Assembly: GCA_903644035.1 (NCBI GenBank)
Contig: CAHJXG010000058.1
Location: forward strand, 1 to 10,242
DNA from: Rhodospirillales bacterium
Lineage (GTDB): Bacteria; Pseudomonadota; Alphaproteobacteria; Acetobacterales; Acetobacteraceae
DNA: 10,242 nt
Direction: 5' to 3'
The notes beneath the pieces are model-generated. The model saw only the letters and a program-made list of their open reading frames with translations. It ran no database searches and was not told the DNA's origin. The position numbers were made by a program, and so were the translations under genes. This document shows positions 1 to 6,795 of this stretch, piece after piece (positions within the stretch are counted from its first letter, which is position 1; the number at the start of each line of letters is the position of its first letter).

Positions 1-159
1 CGCCGGGATGCGGGTGAGGCGGACGCGGGACGCCTGATAACTGGCCGAAACCTCGAACGGCACGGCGTCGGGGTGCACCGACCTTTTCGTCGTCGGCAAT
101 TCGACTTCGTCGAAATGCGACTCCCCATCCGGGGTGGCGTAGATGCGCAGGCACTTCAT
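1..159 (-). CDS. Cupin-like protein, N-terminal part (runs off left edge)
   Basis: Partial gene. The ATG is at 159-157 and the frame is open to the window edge, giving 53 codons. The start is MKCLRIYATPDGESHFDEVE and the visible part ends ...RVRLTRIPA. From memory this N-terminus resembles small single-domain cupin proteins whose metal-binding barrel would lie to the left of the window, so the cupin call rests on the N-terminal resemblance alone. A strong ribosome binding site (AGAGGGAGG, minus strand) sits just before the ATG. The gene starts 26 bp after the RidA-family stop codon on the same strand, so the two are very probably co-transcribed. No catalytic residue can be assessed here. Confidence 0.7.
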   Translation of the reverse strand, partial: MKCLRIYATPDGESHFDEVELPTTKRSVHPDAVPFEVSASYQASRVRLTRIPA

Positions 160-185
160 TGCGGCTGCCTCCCTCTGGTTCGCCA

Positions 186-668
186 TCACGCCAATTCCAC
201 TTCTGCCTCGATCTCAACGGGCACGTTGAACGGCAGGGCGGCAACGCCGACGGCAACGCGGGCGTGGTTGCCGACCTCCGGCCCGAACGCCTCGGCAATC
301 ACTGATGACGCCCCGTTCATCAACATCGGGAAGGCCGTGAAGCCCGGTGCGGCGCAGACCATACCATAGACCCGCAGCCATGCGCCGATCCGGTCCAGGT
401 CACCTAGCTCGTGCTTGAGGCTGGCCAGGATGGCCAGCAGCACCGCCTGAGCCACCTGCTGGCCTTGCTCGGCCGAGACCTCGGCGCCCACGCGCCCGAA
501 CGGCCCGGCCACGGCGCCTTCGGGATCGAGTGGTACATGCCCCGACACCAGGACCCGCTTGCCCCGTGCCCGCACCAGGCTGACCGGGATCGTGATGTCG
601 GGTGGCAGGACCCAGGGCTTGGGCAGCACGGTGCCCATCTCGGACAAGCGACGTTCGACGTTCGGCAT
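186..668 (-). CDS. RidA/YjgF/YER057c family protein
   Basis: A 160-residue protein of the Rid family, whose best-studied members hydrolyse reactive enamine/imine intermediates released by PLP enzymes. Visible family features are the G-K-R-V-L-V-S-G-H strand near residues 36-44, the long helix at 66-88, the AAPGF...MNGAS segment at 106-121, and the C-terminal stretch ARVAVGVAALPFNVPVEIEAEV at 136-157. Arg137 aligns with the arginine that binds the substrate carboxylate in RidA. The protein is about 30 residues longer than E. coli RidA, which fits the ~155-residue subgroup. The start was chosen because AAGGAGG lies 9 nt before this ATG. The frame stays open far upstream to 1406, but that part is antisense to arsR. 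It is the first gene of an apparent two-gene operon with the cupin-like gene. The substrate is unknown. Confidence 0.9.
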   Translation of the reverse strand: MPNVERRLSEMGTVLPKPWVLPPDITIPVSLVRARGKRVLVSGHVPLDPEGAVAGPFGRVGAEVSAEQGQQVAQAVLLAILASLKHELGDLDRIGAWLRVYGMVCAAPGFTAFPMLMNGASSVIAEAFGPEVGNHARVAVGVAALPFNVPVEIEAEVELA

Positions 669-746
669 GGTCGGTGGCCTCCTTGCAATCAGGAAATCAG
701 ATCGTAACCGATGGATAGCAGCGGACGTTTCAGGCAAAGCTGAACC
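669..746. promoter_or_regulatory. Divergent promoter region between ridA-like and arsR-like genes
   Basis: Seventy-eight bases separate two divergent start codons, so promoters for both genes should lie here. An imperfect dyad, ATCG-TAAC-CGAT at 701-712, is the best operator candidate for the adjacent ArsR-type protein. The ridA-side ribosome binding site (AAGGAGG on the minus strand) is clear, while the arsR side has only a weak one. I could not assign convincing -35/-10 boxes to either side. Confidence 0.4.
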
Positions 747-1448
747 ATGCGCGACGAACCCAACATTGCGACTGTGGCCGCGCTGATCGGCGATACCGCC
801 CGCGCGGCCATGCTGGCGGCCCTGGTGGACGGCCGCGCCTTGCCTGCCGGTGAGCTGGCCGCCGCTGCCGGGCTTTCGCCTCCGGCTGCAAGCGCGCACC
901 TGGCCAAGCTGACCGATGGCGGCTTGCTGACCGTCGAGCGTGAGGGGCGCCATCGCTACTACCGGCTGGCCGGGCCGGGGGTGGCCAATGTTCTTGAGAG
1001 CTTGGCGTGCCTCATCGGGCAGCCGTCTCCGTCCCGGGTGACGCGCGGGCCGCAGGCCCGTGCGCTCCGACATGCCCGCACCTGCTACGACCACCTCGCC
1101 GGCGAGCTGGGCGTTGCGGTCGCAGCTGCGTTGGAAGGCCATGGGCTGCTCACCCCGGCCGGGGGAAAGCGCCTGGACATGACCGCTGCCGGGGTGACGT
1201 GGTTCGCGGCCGTGCTGGGGATCGACGTGGCCACACTCAGGCCGGGGCGGCAGGGGATTGCGTGCCTTTGCCTGGACTGGACGGAACGCCGCCACCACTT
1301 GGCGGGGCCACTTGGTTCCCGGGTGCTGCGGCGCTGCTGTGACCTTGGATGGCTGACGCGAACACCCGGCTCCCGCGCCATACAGGTCACTCCGCCTGGC
1401 CGCCACAACTTGCGCCAGCAGCTCGGGATCGACGTTCCGAAAGTGTGA
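747..1448 (+). CDS. ArsR-type winged-helix transcriptional regulator (long form)
   Basis: A 233-residue regulator. Residues 1-75 form a winged helix-turn-helix: the helix around 35-43 (GELAAAAGL), the recognition helix SPPAASAHLAKL at 44-55, and the wing with EREGRHRYYRLAG at 64-76. Residues 110-232 form a second domain with RTCYDHLAGELGV (111-123) and CLDWTERRHHLAGPLG (175-190), a C-terminal domain seen in a recognised ~220-residue subgroup of ArsR-like regulators. I see no CXC metal-binding motif of the classic ArsR type; Cys113, Cys173, Cys175, Cys197 and Cys198 are present, and whether they sense metal or redox state cannot be told. It is transcribed divergently from the ridA-like operon, so autoregulation and repression of that operon are the natural inference. 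The ribosome binding site before the ATG is weak. Confidence 0.88.
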   Translation: MRDEPNIATVAALIGDTARAAMLAALVDGRALPAGELAAAAGLSPPAASAHLAKLTDGGLLTVEREGRHRYYRLAGPGVANVLESLACLIGQPSPSRVTRGPQARALRHARTCYDHLAGELGVAVAAALEGHGLLTPAGGKRLDMTAAGVTWFAAVLGIDVATLRPGRQGIACLCLDWTERRHHLAGPLGSRVLRRCCDLGWLTRTPGSRAIQVTPPGRHNLRQQLGIDVPKV

Positions 1449-1547
1449 GGGCGTTCAAAACGATGGGACGCTGTTGGCGCTCATTCCCAAGCCGCAATCA
1501 GCCCGTGCGATCTCTGCTGACCCAGACGCAAGCGACAAAGGCCGCTG

Positions 1548-1895
1548 TCATGCTTCATCGCTCAACATGCGCGTGAGCAGTGCTAGCAACCCTGCCAGCT
1601 TGCCTTCGACGATCCCCCACACCAGCCGGCTGTCCACGGTGGCATAACCGTGGATCAGCACGTTGCGGAACGCGACGATCCGGGGCAGGTCGGGGATGGT
1701 GGCAGCTAGGCTGGAATCAACACGGCGTAGCCCGGTGAACGCCTCGCCAATGATCTCGAATTGGCGTTCCACCGCAGAGCGCAGCATCTCGTCGCCCAGG
1801 TAGTCGTCGCAGGTGCGTCCCGAGGTGAAGCGCGCGATGCGCTCGGCCGCGCGCCGGGCATCCCACAGGTATTTGGCCGCACGGTTGTCCGTCAT
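1548..1895 (-). CDS. hepT: HepT-like ribonuclease toxin (DUF86)
   Basis: A 115-residue, mostly helical protein of the HEPN superfamily. The signature R-X4-H-X-Y is present as R77-NVLI-H82-G-Y84 in FRNVLIHGY; in characterised HepT proteins these residues form the RNA-cleaving site and the tyrosine is the target of modification by the antitoxin. The length is typical for DUF86/HepT. The ATG overlaps the mntA stop codon by 4 bp (ATGA), indicating translational coupling. The order antitoxin-then-toxin matches characterised MntA-HepT pairs. All key residues are present and the frame is intact, so the toxin appears functional. The gene converges with the arsR-type gene across a 99-bp gap in which I see no clear terminator. 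Confidence 0.93.
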   Translation of the reverse strand: MTDNRAAKYLWDARRAAERIARFTSGRTCDDYLGDEMLRSAVERQFEIIGEAFTGLRRVDSSLAATIPDLPRIVAFRNVLIHGYATVDSRLVWGIVEGKLAGLLALLTRMLSDEA

Positions 1896-2212
1896 GCCGG
1901 CGGGAACAGCCGCTGCCGCTGCGCCTCAATCCGGCGGCGCAGGTAAGGGTTCTCCAGGGCGGGCTCAGTCACCAAGTCCACCGCGCGCCCGAACAGGGCG
2001 ACCAGGCCCTCATGCAGGCCGAAGTAGGCATCCGCATAGGCGGCGCCCGGCAGCTCCTCGAAGGCGACCAGGAAGTCGAGGTCGCTGCGCGCCGGGTCGA
2101 AGCGCCCGTCCGCGGCCGAGCCGAACAGGTCGAGCTGGCGGACGTGGAAGCGTCGGCACAGGGCGGGGAGGGCATCGTCTGATGCCGCAAGGGCAGTTGG
2201 GAGGGCGTCCAT
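1892..2212 (-). CDS. mntA: MntA-family antitoxin, minimal nucleotidyltransferase
   Basis: A 106-residue minimal nucleotidyltransferase of the polymerase-beta fold. The motif runs GS (31-32) ... S-D44-L-D46-F, spaced GS-X11-DXD, and the third metal ligand is probably D79 in GRAVDLVTE. In the characterised family this enzyme transfers AMP from ATP to the tyrosine of the HepT R-X4-H-X-Y motif and so silences the toxin. The C-terminal segment NPYLRRRIEAQRQRLF (88-103) is also typical. I chose the ATG at 2212; a TTG two codons upstream at 2218 is possible, and neither has a strong ribosome binding site. The stop overlaps the hepT start by 4 bp. The large nuclease-like gene lies 266 bp upstream on the same strand. 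Confidence 0.92.
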   Translation of the reverse strand: MDALPTALAASDDALPALCRRFHVRQLDLFGSAADGRFDPARSDLDFLVAFEELPGAAYADAYFGLHEGLVALFGRAVDLVTEPALENPYLRRRIEAQRQRLFPPA

Positions 2213-2478
2213 GTCCAAAGCCTAGCACGAGAGGGCAGATGCCGCGGCCCCAAACCGACGTGTCCTGTGCGCCCGGTCGTGGTGGGATGCGGACTGGCAG
2301 CTTCCGGGAACAGTATGTCGTTAGCCGCCATCCCCACTGCGCACCGGAGACCACAGACTCTCGTTCTCGAACGAACGCTGCCAGCGTTTCGCGGCAGTTG
2401 TCCGCTCCTGATCGAAGCTGAACTCGACTTGCGAAATCTGCCGATCATCGCTGCTTACAAACGTGCCCGTTCCGTTAA
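2213..2478. other. Intergenic region upstream of mntA-hepT
   Basis: These 266 bp lie between the nuclease-like stop and the mntA start. No gene is supported on either strand. The stretch is long enough for a separate mntA-hepT promoter. It contains two close dyads: CGTTC-TC-GAACG at 2362-2373 and AACGCT-GCC-AGCGTT at 2374-2388. No T-run follows either dyad, so a classical terminator is not supported. Confidence 0.5.
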
Positions 2479-4689
2479 CTACTTACGCCTGGCTGACCGC
2501 TGTTTGCTCTTACTTATCTCAAGGGCCTGCTTGGGCGTCATCAGCTTTTGCTGCTGACGAGCCGCCTCTGCCTGGACCGCAGGATAATCGAGCTGCAGGA
2601 TTGAGGCCGCCTTTACGGTCTGGTGCTGGATGCCGCCGATCTCACCAAGCCGTCTGTAACTTAGCACCAGAACCTCCGTCATGCTGGCTTTCGCGACGGC
2701 ACAGGCGGCCTGCGCCTGGAATTGGATTTCGGCGGCGCTGGGTTCCGCGCCTGCGCGGCAAAGCCAAGCCTCTAAGGACGTATCGTTGGCGATGAGGAAC
2801 CGGCGCTTCGGGTGCTCGCGCAGGGTTGGTTCAAGTTGCTCAAGGAAGGCTGCAACATTCTCCCGGCCCGTTTGGTCGTAGTCGCGGAGCAGGGCATCGA
2901 TCCGTAGCCAGCCGGCGGGCCGATGCCGGTCGAGAGCCTCAAGCAGGCGGATCAGGGCGGCAGGCATAGATTGCGCAGGCACCGGCCGCTCGGCCCAATG
3001 CTCGCCCTCGAAATGGTGGTCCACGGTGTTGCTGAACGCGTCCCAGTATATCAGGTCGGTCTCCTTCAATTGTTCGCGAAGGTCGATGTCGAACCTGTTG
3101 CGGGAGATGTACGCGCCAAGATGGTTGATTTCGTCGAACAGCAGAGCCTTCGGCATACTAGCGACCTGCTGGCGGACGGTAAGATAGTGGATCAGTTGCC
3201 CAGTCGTGGGCAGGAATCGGTTAAGAACAAACAAATCATCGACTGACATGGAGATGAAAGGATGCGCGCCGAGGATCGGAACGATGCCCGGCAGTTCCTT
3301 GGCCATCGCCGAGAAAGGAGTGAAGGCCTCGATCGTCAGGCCGATCGGCAGAACCAGCCGGAAGCGATCACGTCTGATCCGCGCTGTCTCGACGTGGGAG
3401 CCGTTCTGTAACCAGAACAGCGGCACCTCCGGCGCGCTCGCCAAGTACTCGATGAAGCGTGCGCATTGCTTGTACGCCTTGCCGATGAGTTCGTTGATCG
3501 TCCGCTCGTGACTCGCAAAATTCGTTGCAGGGGACTGCATCGGCATCACCCCGGCCTTGCCTTCGATGACCAGCAGAACGTCATCGACCAGCAGCAGCAG
3601 GTCGCACTCGACCCACTCGCCCGTGGTCACGTCCTTGTGGTAGACGCTCTCGTACGGCCTAGCCCGTCGCAGTTGGTGCGAGAATATCTTCGGGTAGGCT
3701 TCTTCGACGCGACGACCCTGCCGGCTGATCCACTCGTCGCGATACGGCAGCCGCTTCCATAATCCCCACTGGATCGCGCGATAGGCGGAATCTCGGACAA
3801 ACTGGCCGTCAGTCGCGTAGACGGAACCACCGAACTTGATCCCTGGTTTGCTCCGCGCTGGCAGTGCCCGCATAGGCGTGCCTGCAAACTCGCCGGCGGC
3901 GAAAAACTGCGTGTTCTCGCCGGGTGCGTAGGAGAGATCGTCGAGCAGGGCGGCCGGCAATCCCGAGTGACGGCTGAGATTGCACACGCCACCGAACAGC
4001 ATATCTTGGATCTTATGGCCGATTTCTTCGGCGTATTCCGGTTCCTCGGCCCGTAGGCGGGTCATTACTGTCTCAATGTATTTGCCACTCGCCTTCGCCA
4101 TCCCGTAAGCTCGTTCCATCGCCGCATTTAGCCCCTCTGCGGCTCTGCTGACGCCGGCACGGAATGCGTCGGCGATTCGCTGGATGCCCGCCGCGATCTC
4201 TTCATGGTCGACGCCGTAAGCGCTCTTCAACGCATTGCTGTGTGGCTCAAGGGCGAAGCGAAAAAACTCCTCCTCAAGCACTTGGTAGCGATGGCCACGG
4301 ATCAGGCTCCATGATGACTTTGCTTGGAACTCGGTATCGACCGAATGCCCGCCCGCACCGTCGTCGATCTGGGCGGCGGCGCTCACCGTGCAATACAGCA
4401 TGGTCTTGATATCGAGCGCGGCGAATACCTCCATGAGTTCGCCGGCTTTGCCTTCGTCGACCGCCTGCGCCTCGCCAGGCAGGTCTGCGTGACAGCTCCA
4501 GACGGCGTGCATATATTCGAGCACGAGTTGGTAGGTCTTCACGACCTCCTTCTGGTGATGCACATTTTCCGCCGCGTCGGTACTTACATGCAGCAGGGCC
4601 ACATGGAACTGCGACAGCACGTAGCCTAAGAACCGGATCGGCGGCTGTGCCAGGATGAGATCGCGTGCTTTGAGCGCCAGCGCCTCCAT
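2479..4689 (-). CDS. Large PD-(D/E)XK (NERD-like) nuclease-domain protein, uncharacterised
   Basis: A 736-740-residue protein of unknown function. Residue numbers here count from a TTG at 4701; I prefer the ATG at 4689 because GAGG lies 6 nt before it. The core at about 330-430 looks like a PD-(D/E)XK nuclease of the NERD type: E333/E334 in a helix, then WVECD367LLLLVDDVLLVIE380-G-K382, then the helix ERTINELIGKAYKQCARFIEYL (399-420). The pattern E...D...E-x-K is complete. The next part, about 445-560, has the MSVDDLFVLNRFLPTTGQLIHYL segment (485-507) that I recall following this nuclease core in other uncharacterised proteins. Residues 1-240 are mainly helical and 560-740 form another helical region ending in a lysine/arginine-rich tail. 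I see no signal peptide, membrane segment, helicase or ATPase motif. It lies upstream of mntA-hepT on the same strand, which suggests, without proving, a defence-related role. Confidence 0.8.
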   Translation of the reverse strand: MEALALKARDLILAQPPIRFLGYVLSQFHVALLHVSTDAAENVHHQKEVVKTYQLVLEYMHAVWSCHADLPGEAQAVDEGKAGELMEVFAALDIKTMLYCTVSAAAQIDDGAGGHSVDTEFQAKSSWSLIRGHRYQVLEEEFFRFALEPHSNALKSAYGVDHEEIAAGIQRIADAFRAGVSRAAEGLNAAMERAYGMAKASGKYIETVMTRLRAEEPEYAEEIGHKIQDMLFGGVCNLSRHSGLPAALLDDLSYAPGENTQFFAAGEFAGTPMRALPARSKPGIKFGGSVYATDGQFVRDSAYRAIQWGLWKRLPYRDEWISRQGRRVEEAYPKIFSHQLRRARPYESVYHKDVTTGEWVECDLLLLVDDVLLVIEGKAGVMPMQSPATNFASHERTINELIGKAYKQCARFIEYLASAPEVPLFWLQNGSHVETARIRRDRFRLVLPIGLTIEAFTPFSAMAKELPGIVPILGAHPFISMSVDDLFVLNRFLPTTGQLIHYLTVRQQVASMPKALLFDEINHLGAYISRNRFDIDLREQLKETDLIYWDAFSNTVDHHFEGEHWAERPVPAQSMPAALIRLLEALDRHRPAGWLRIDALLRDYDQTGRENVAAFLEQLEPTLREHPKRRFLIANDTSLEAWLCRAGAEPSAAEIQFQAQAACAVAKASMTEVLVLSYRRLGEIGGIQHQTVKAASILQLDYPAVQAEAARQQQKLMTPKQALEISKSKQRSARRK

Positions 4690-5280
4690 CTCCTGCCTCA
4701 ACTCATCGGCGGCCTTGATCTCTGATCGCGATCGGCTGCAGCATTATCTGGCTGCTTGGCTGCAGCTCTGCCCGGTGCGTTGCCCATCAGCCGATCACGC
4801 GCGATTTGCGATGAGAATGCAAGGGCACTGCATCGGTGCTGAGGCTGCTGGCGTTGTGACGGCAGGTCGTCGGTTGTGTTCGACACGAGCAAAGAGAGAC
4901 CGCTAGTCAGATGATCGTGGCGATCAACTGCCGAACTGTGGATACCTATGGTCACGCCGTCCGGAGTGCGCGGTTTGGGCTCGTTCGCGCAGCCCGAGCA
5001 CGAACATGAACAAGCGTCCGGTTCCGGGGAGCTGCGCGGAGCCGCTGAGTGACCGCATTGTGTCGATTGCTGCCAAACACCAGTCCATGTCAACGTCCGC
5101 ATCTGTCCATCGTGCTCCCGACTGCGGACCGGCTGCTCCCGGCCAGACTGAGCCGTTCTGAGTACGGGATACACCGGATGATCACGTGCTGATCAGCCTT
5201 CGGCACACACGGCGCGGAACAGTCTCGTTGGAACGGCGCGGTCGCGTGTGACAGGGTGCTGCGCAACGGGAAGGACCAGT
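4690..5280. other. ~590-bp region without a supported gene
   Basis: This lies between the divergent nuclease-like gene (minus) and mucR-like gene (plus). A 158-codon minus-strand frame crosses it, but I recognise nothing in it and its composition is not gene-like. Structures seen are GATCGCGATC, a perfect palindrome at 4724-4733; GGCTGCAGC, directly repeated at 4734-4742 and 4758-4766, just upstream of the nuclease-like start; and two TGATCA palindromes at 5179-5184 and 5190-5195 upstream of the mucR-like gene. Promoters for both neighbours must lie here, but no box is convincing. It may hold eroded sequence from an earlier insertion. Confidence 0.45.
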
Positions 5281-5796
5281 ATGGCAGGCGAATTGGACAC
5301 GGACGTTCTGAGGCTGACGGCGAAGATCATCTCTGCCCATGTCGGTAACAACCAGGTCACGGTCGCAGCGCTGCCGGAGCTGATCCAGTCCGTTCATCGC
5401 TCGTTGGCTGCGGCCGGCACGACTGAACCCGCACCTGCACCGGCGCCACTGACGCCGGCTGTGCCGATCCGCAGATCGGTGTTCCCAGACCACATCGTCT
5501 GCCTGGAAGATGGAAAGAAGCTGAAGATGCTCAAGCGGCACCTGCAAACCAGATACGGGATGACCCCTTGGCAATACCGAGAGAAGTGGGGACTGCCGGC
5601 TGACTACCCCATGGTGGCGCCGAACTACGCCAGCCACCGCTCAAGCCTTGCGAAGCAGATTGGCCTTGGCCGGAAACCCGGGAGCACGGCTCCGGAACAG
5701 ACGAACCTGCTGGAGGAGGTTGAGAAGCCGGACCTGCCGGTCGAGCCCCCAGTGACACAGGGCCGGGCACGACGGGCGCGCGGATCCAAAAGCTGA
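5281..5796 (+). CDS. MucR/Ros-family transcriptional regulator
   Basis: A 171-residue protein of the MucR/Ros family, DNA-binding repressors that in Alphaproteobacteria control exopolysaccharide, motility, virulence and cell-cycle genes by binding AT-rich sites. Residues 5-45 are the N-terminal helical oligomerisation region. A Pro/Ala-rich linker follows (48-62), then the prokaryotic zinc-finger domain at 66-131 with IVCLEDGKKLKMLKRHL, YGMTPWQYREKWGLPADYPMVAPNY and SLAKQIGLGRKPG. The basic tail RARRARGSK ends the protein. The finger keeps C74, D77 (Asp for the second Cys, as in many MucR proteins) and H87, but the usual HLxTH reads HLQTRY, so the last histidine is replaced by R91. The start was set at the ATG after GGAAGGA (5-nt spacing); an in-frame start at 5248 is less likely. 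The flanking gaps suggest a single-gene unit. Confidence 0.92.
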   Translation: MAGELDTDVLRLTAKIISAHVGNNQVTVAALPELIQSVHRSLAAAGTTEPAPAPAPLTPAVPIRRSVFPDHIVCLEDGKKLKMLKRHLQTRYGMTPWQYREKWGLPADYPMVAPNYASHRSSLAKQIGLGRKPGSTAPEQTNLLEEVEKPDLPVEPPVTQGRARRARGSKS

Positions 5797-6011
5797 GAGC
5801 CCAGGCTGAGTAACCGCTCCAATTTGAACCGCGTCCAGTTTGAAAAATGTAGTCCTGCTTCCTTAACCACGAACGCCGACTGGCAAGGGACGGAACCATG
5901 CGTTTCGAATTGAACGCAGCTTGGATAGAATGCCTGTAACGACAACGAAAACAACGGTGTGTCGCCTCGCTTGTGCCGAGTTGAACACGATGTCAGCAAG
6001 GATCGAACATC

Positions 6012-6656
6012 ATGTCAGGCACCTCTCAAATATACATTCCGAAACCTCATCTCTTCGGCCAGGAACCGGCTCTGTTCGCTAGCGCTCTTGGCACAAGTCG
6101 CCGCTATCTCGAATTTGGAACGGGCGGATCAACCCTGATGGCGATCAGGCTTAGGGTCAGCACGATGGTTGCCGTCGAGTCCGACCCGGCCTGGATCGAT
6201 GCCCTGCGCGGCCACCCGGAAATCGCCGGGGCCATCGATGACGGCAGGCTCGGCCTCGTGCACGGGGATGTCGGCCCGGTCGCACCTTTGGGCTATCTGC
6301 GGGACTATGCGAGTGGGACGCAGGACAAGGTTCTTTGGCCGAATTATATCCAGGCCGGATGGCAGGAGGTGTCCAAACGAGGCTACGTCCCGGACCTTGT
6401 CTACGTGGACGGCCGCTTCCGGGTCGGCTGCTGCCTCAGTGTCGTGCTTGCCTGCAAGGACTATGTCCCGGTCGGGCAAGCTCCGCAGGTGCTCGTGCAC
6501 GACATCGCGGACGACCGGCCGCATTACGAACCTATATTCAGGTTTTTCGACGTGGTCGAAGCTGTGAACACGCTGCGCCTGCTGCGGATCAAGGCCGACA
6601 CTTCGACGCTCGACGCCTTTGCCCTCCTAATGGATTATCAGTTCGACCCCCGGTAG
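6012..6656 (+). CDS. Class I SAM-dependent methyltransferase-like protein
   Basis: A 214-residue protein with a Rossmann methyltransferase core. Motif I is YLEFGTGGST (residues 32-41), the acidic end of strand 2 is VAVESDPAW (53-61), and a later strand carries DLVYVDGRFR (128-137); LVHDIADDR (161-169) follows. Similar proteins are annotated as SAM-dependent methyltransferases without a known substrate, and the VDGRFR segment is characteristic of them as I recall the family. I cannot tell the substrate, nor be certain that it methylates anything. AAGGA lies 9 nt upstream of the ATG. It stands alone, 215 bp after the mucR-like gene and converging with the GGDEF-EAL gene, so context does not suggest a pathway. 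No signal peptide or membrane segment is visible. Confidence 0.75.
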   Translation: MSGTSQIYIPKPHLFGQEPALFASALGTSRRYLEFGTGGSTLMAIRLRVSTMVAVESDPAWIDALRGHPEIAGAIDDGRLGLVHGDVGPVAPLGYLRDYASGTQDKVLWPNYIQAGWQEVSKRGYVPDLVYVDGRFRVGCCLSVVLACKDYVPVGQAPQVLVHDIADDRPHYEPIFRFFDVVEAVNTLRLLRIKADTSTLDAFALLMDYQFDPR

Positions 6657-6795
6657 GCCAGAAAAGCTGAACGGACGTGAATGGACGGTAACCCAGAGTA
6701 TAGAAAAGGTAAACGAGCCGAAATGCTGCCACTCCCTTCTATTTCGTGTTACTGGTCCATGGCGGCGAGATGCTCGACCACGAAGGCCAACTCTG

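Noticed and set aside
669..1406. N-terminal extension of the RidA reading frame (406 codons in total)
   Set aside because: It lies antisense to the arsR-type gene, has no family resemblance, and a strong ribosome binding site marks the ATG at 668.
1449..1547. Possible bidirectional terminator between the arsR-type gene and hepT
   Set aside because: Only 4-bp stems without T-runs are visible.
1813..2421. 202-codon plus-strand frame opposite mntA
   Set aside because: It is a Pro/Arg/Gly-rich shadow of the mntA-hepT coding strand, as expected from high GC content.
4698..5174. 158-codon minus-strand frame in the gene-poor region
   Set aside because: It has no recognisable domain, unusual composition (many Ser/Arg/Gln/Cys) and no clear ribosome binding site; it overlaps the upstream region of the nuclease-like gene.
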